A stretch of 64,000 nt of DNA, from contig NC_132980.1 of assembly GCF_047496725.1 (NCBI RefSeq), positions 11,114,572-11,178,571 on the forward strand, in the 5' to 3' direction. Origin of the DNA: Anoplolepis gracilipes. Taxonomy: Eukaryota; Arthropoda; Insecta; Hymenoptera; Formicidae. The notes beneath the pieces were generated by a model. It searched no databases. It was not told the DNA's origin and was given only the letters and a program-made list of their open reading frames with translations. Position 1 is the stretch's first letter, and every line of letters begins with the position of its first letter. The position numbers and the translations under genes are program-made. Below, one piece after another: positions 63,177 through 64,000 of the stretch.

Positions 63177-64000
63177 TTAACCCCTAATCTGTTTTAGATA
63201 TCGATTTCCCTCTCCCCATTCTCGCCATCTTTTACGCCTTTTCTCAGACGTGCTTGAGTAATCACTCGTAGCCGAGCGTCTTTTTGGTTTTGAATTACCT
63301 TCCGGTTTTGACGCTGGATTAATGTCTTGTGTTACCGTGTGATGTTGTGTTCTACTGTGATTTAGCGCTGTACTAACACCGGCCAAATTCAGAAGCGCAT
63401 CCGCACCTTCCGCAATTTTTCTCTGTTCATCAAAATCTAGATTCAGTTCTTCTTCGCTCGAATGTTTACTGCAGAGGAGATAAGAAAACGATAGAATTCA
63501 TTTGCTTATATTATATAATTTCGCGTCTATCATACATGCAAAATTTATGTATCTTTACCTTCCCAATTTTATAGAGGTAATACAACTATAAGTATGGTCT
63601 TCGCTGGAACTCCTGGTTATCACAGGCACCAACTTTTCGGATTCCGGTAATTTTCGTTTACGATCTACATTAGAAGAATATATGTATAATAAAAAAGTGT
63701 ATAAATTAATCTCTCTTTCTCTTTTTCTCTTTTAGTACTACATCTCTATTTGTTTGCCTTTTTTTTTTTGTCTAATAAAATGCAGATAATGACTCTATTA
63801 TATCATGTTATATGTTATAAATGTATATTTTCAATACATCCAATACCTTTATTGTGATTTAAAATGATAGGTCCATGTTTAAAAGAAAGCATAGCAGCTG
63901 CTGCTGCATCAACATCACTATCTATTTCAGTTTCTGCGCTATCGCTGATATTGCTGGACGCCAGTCTTTTAGATAAATATGGAAAGAGAACCGGATCCGG
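63177..64000 (-). CDS. 3' end of an unidentified gene (probable nuclear protein), cut by the window edge
   Basis: Three exons join in phase: 64000-63847 (incomplete at the edge), 63664-63559 and 63468-63177, ending in TAA. The junctions are phase 1 and phase 2 with GTATTG and GTAAAG donors. The visible ~183 residues start PDPVLFPYLSKRLASSNISD. They then run through an acidic EIDSDVDAAAAAMLSF segment, the basic DRKRKLPESEKLVPV, a serine-rich stretch, EEELNLDFDEQRKIAEGADA followed by LLNLAGV, and a basic C terminus containing KPKRRS and EKRRKRWREWGEG. The clusters of lysine and arginine look like nuclear localisation signals. No catalytic fold is visible. I do not recognise the family; a chromatin or transcription factor is a guess. 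The upstream part lies outside the window. Confidence 0.75.

Noticed and set aside
1..64000. tRNA genes, known insect microRNAs, CRISPR arrays, or a defence or viral system
   Set aside because: No cloverleaf with A and B boxes, no well-known insect microRNA sequence, no spaced direct repeats and no viral or prophage-like genes were recognised by eye. A covariance-model scan would be needed to exclude small RNAs.

Overview
The window looks like nuclear DNA of an insect, most likely a hymenopteran (ant, bee or wasp). This rests on multi-exon genes with GT-AG introns, AT-rich non-coding DNA packed with (TA)n, (GA)n and (CT)n microsatellites, isolated GC- and CpG-rich exons and first exons, and protein sequences that read as insect orthologues. 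The species assignment is inference. I see no bacterial features, CRISPR arrays, rRNA or convincing tRNA genes.

The left part (1 to about 36 kb) is sparse. One long gene appears to run on the minus strand. A likely first coding exon lies at 35837-35875, followed by a roughly 20 kb intron and then two GC-rich exons (about 15696-14593 and 13130-12600). The gene probably continues off the left edge. Its product is a disordered, YxxP-rich putative signalling protein that I cannot name. The same stretch holds several copies of a ~390 bp non-autonomous DNA transposon with CACTC termini, two of them arranged as a dimer with a shared spacer. It also holds a separate 280 bp element with long terminal inverted repeats, three local tandem duplications, many microsatellites, and a few candidate extra exons, for example at 24341-24441.

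The right-centre (38-58 kb) is a compact housekeeping cluster. In order it holds: p23 Hsp90 co-chaperone (+); an INO80C-like YL1-C protein (-); triosephosphate isomerase (+); mitochondrial ribosomal protein bL20m (-); DNA polymerase epsilon subunit 4 (+); DNAJC14-like membrane J-protein (-); a previously unlabelled small gene of about 82 codons (-); and Bora, the Aurora/Plk1 activator (+). Neighbours are arranged as convergent pairs (p23/INO80C, TPI/bL20m, POLE4/DNAJC14) and divergent pairs (INO80C/TPI, bL20m/POLE4, small gene/Bora). The genes serve unrelated basic functions: chaperoning, chromatin remodelling, glycolysis, mitochondrial translation, replication, membrane-protein folding and mitotic entry. 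Compactness, not a shared pathway, explains the clustering.

The right edge (63.2-64 kb) carries the 3' end of an unidentified minus-strand gene with an acidic/basic disordered tail. The 58-63 kb stretch is mostly AT-rich, with one plausible orphan exon near 59 kb.

The most interesting candidates are (1) the small gene upstream of DNAJC14, whose last exon has a strong splice donor that could join it to DNAJC14 in a two-protein transcript, and (2) the dimeric transposon with 2-bp target duplications that are not restricted to TA. No wholly new biological system is evident.
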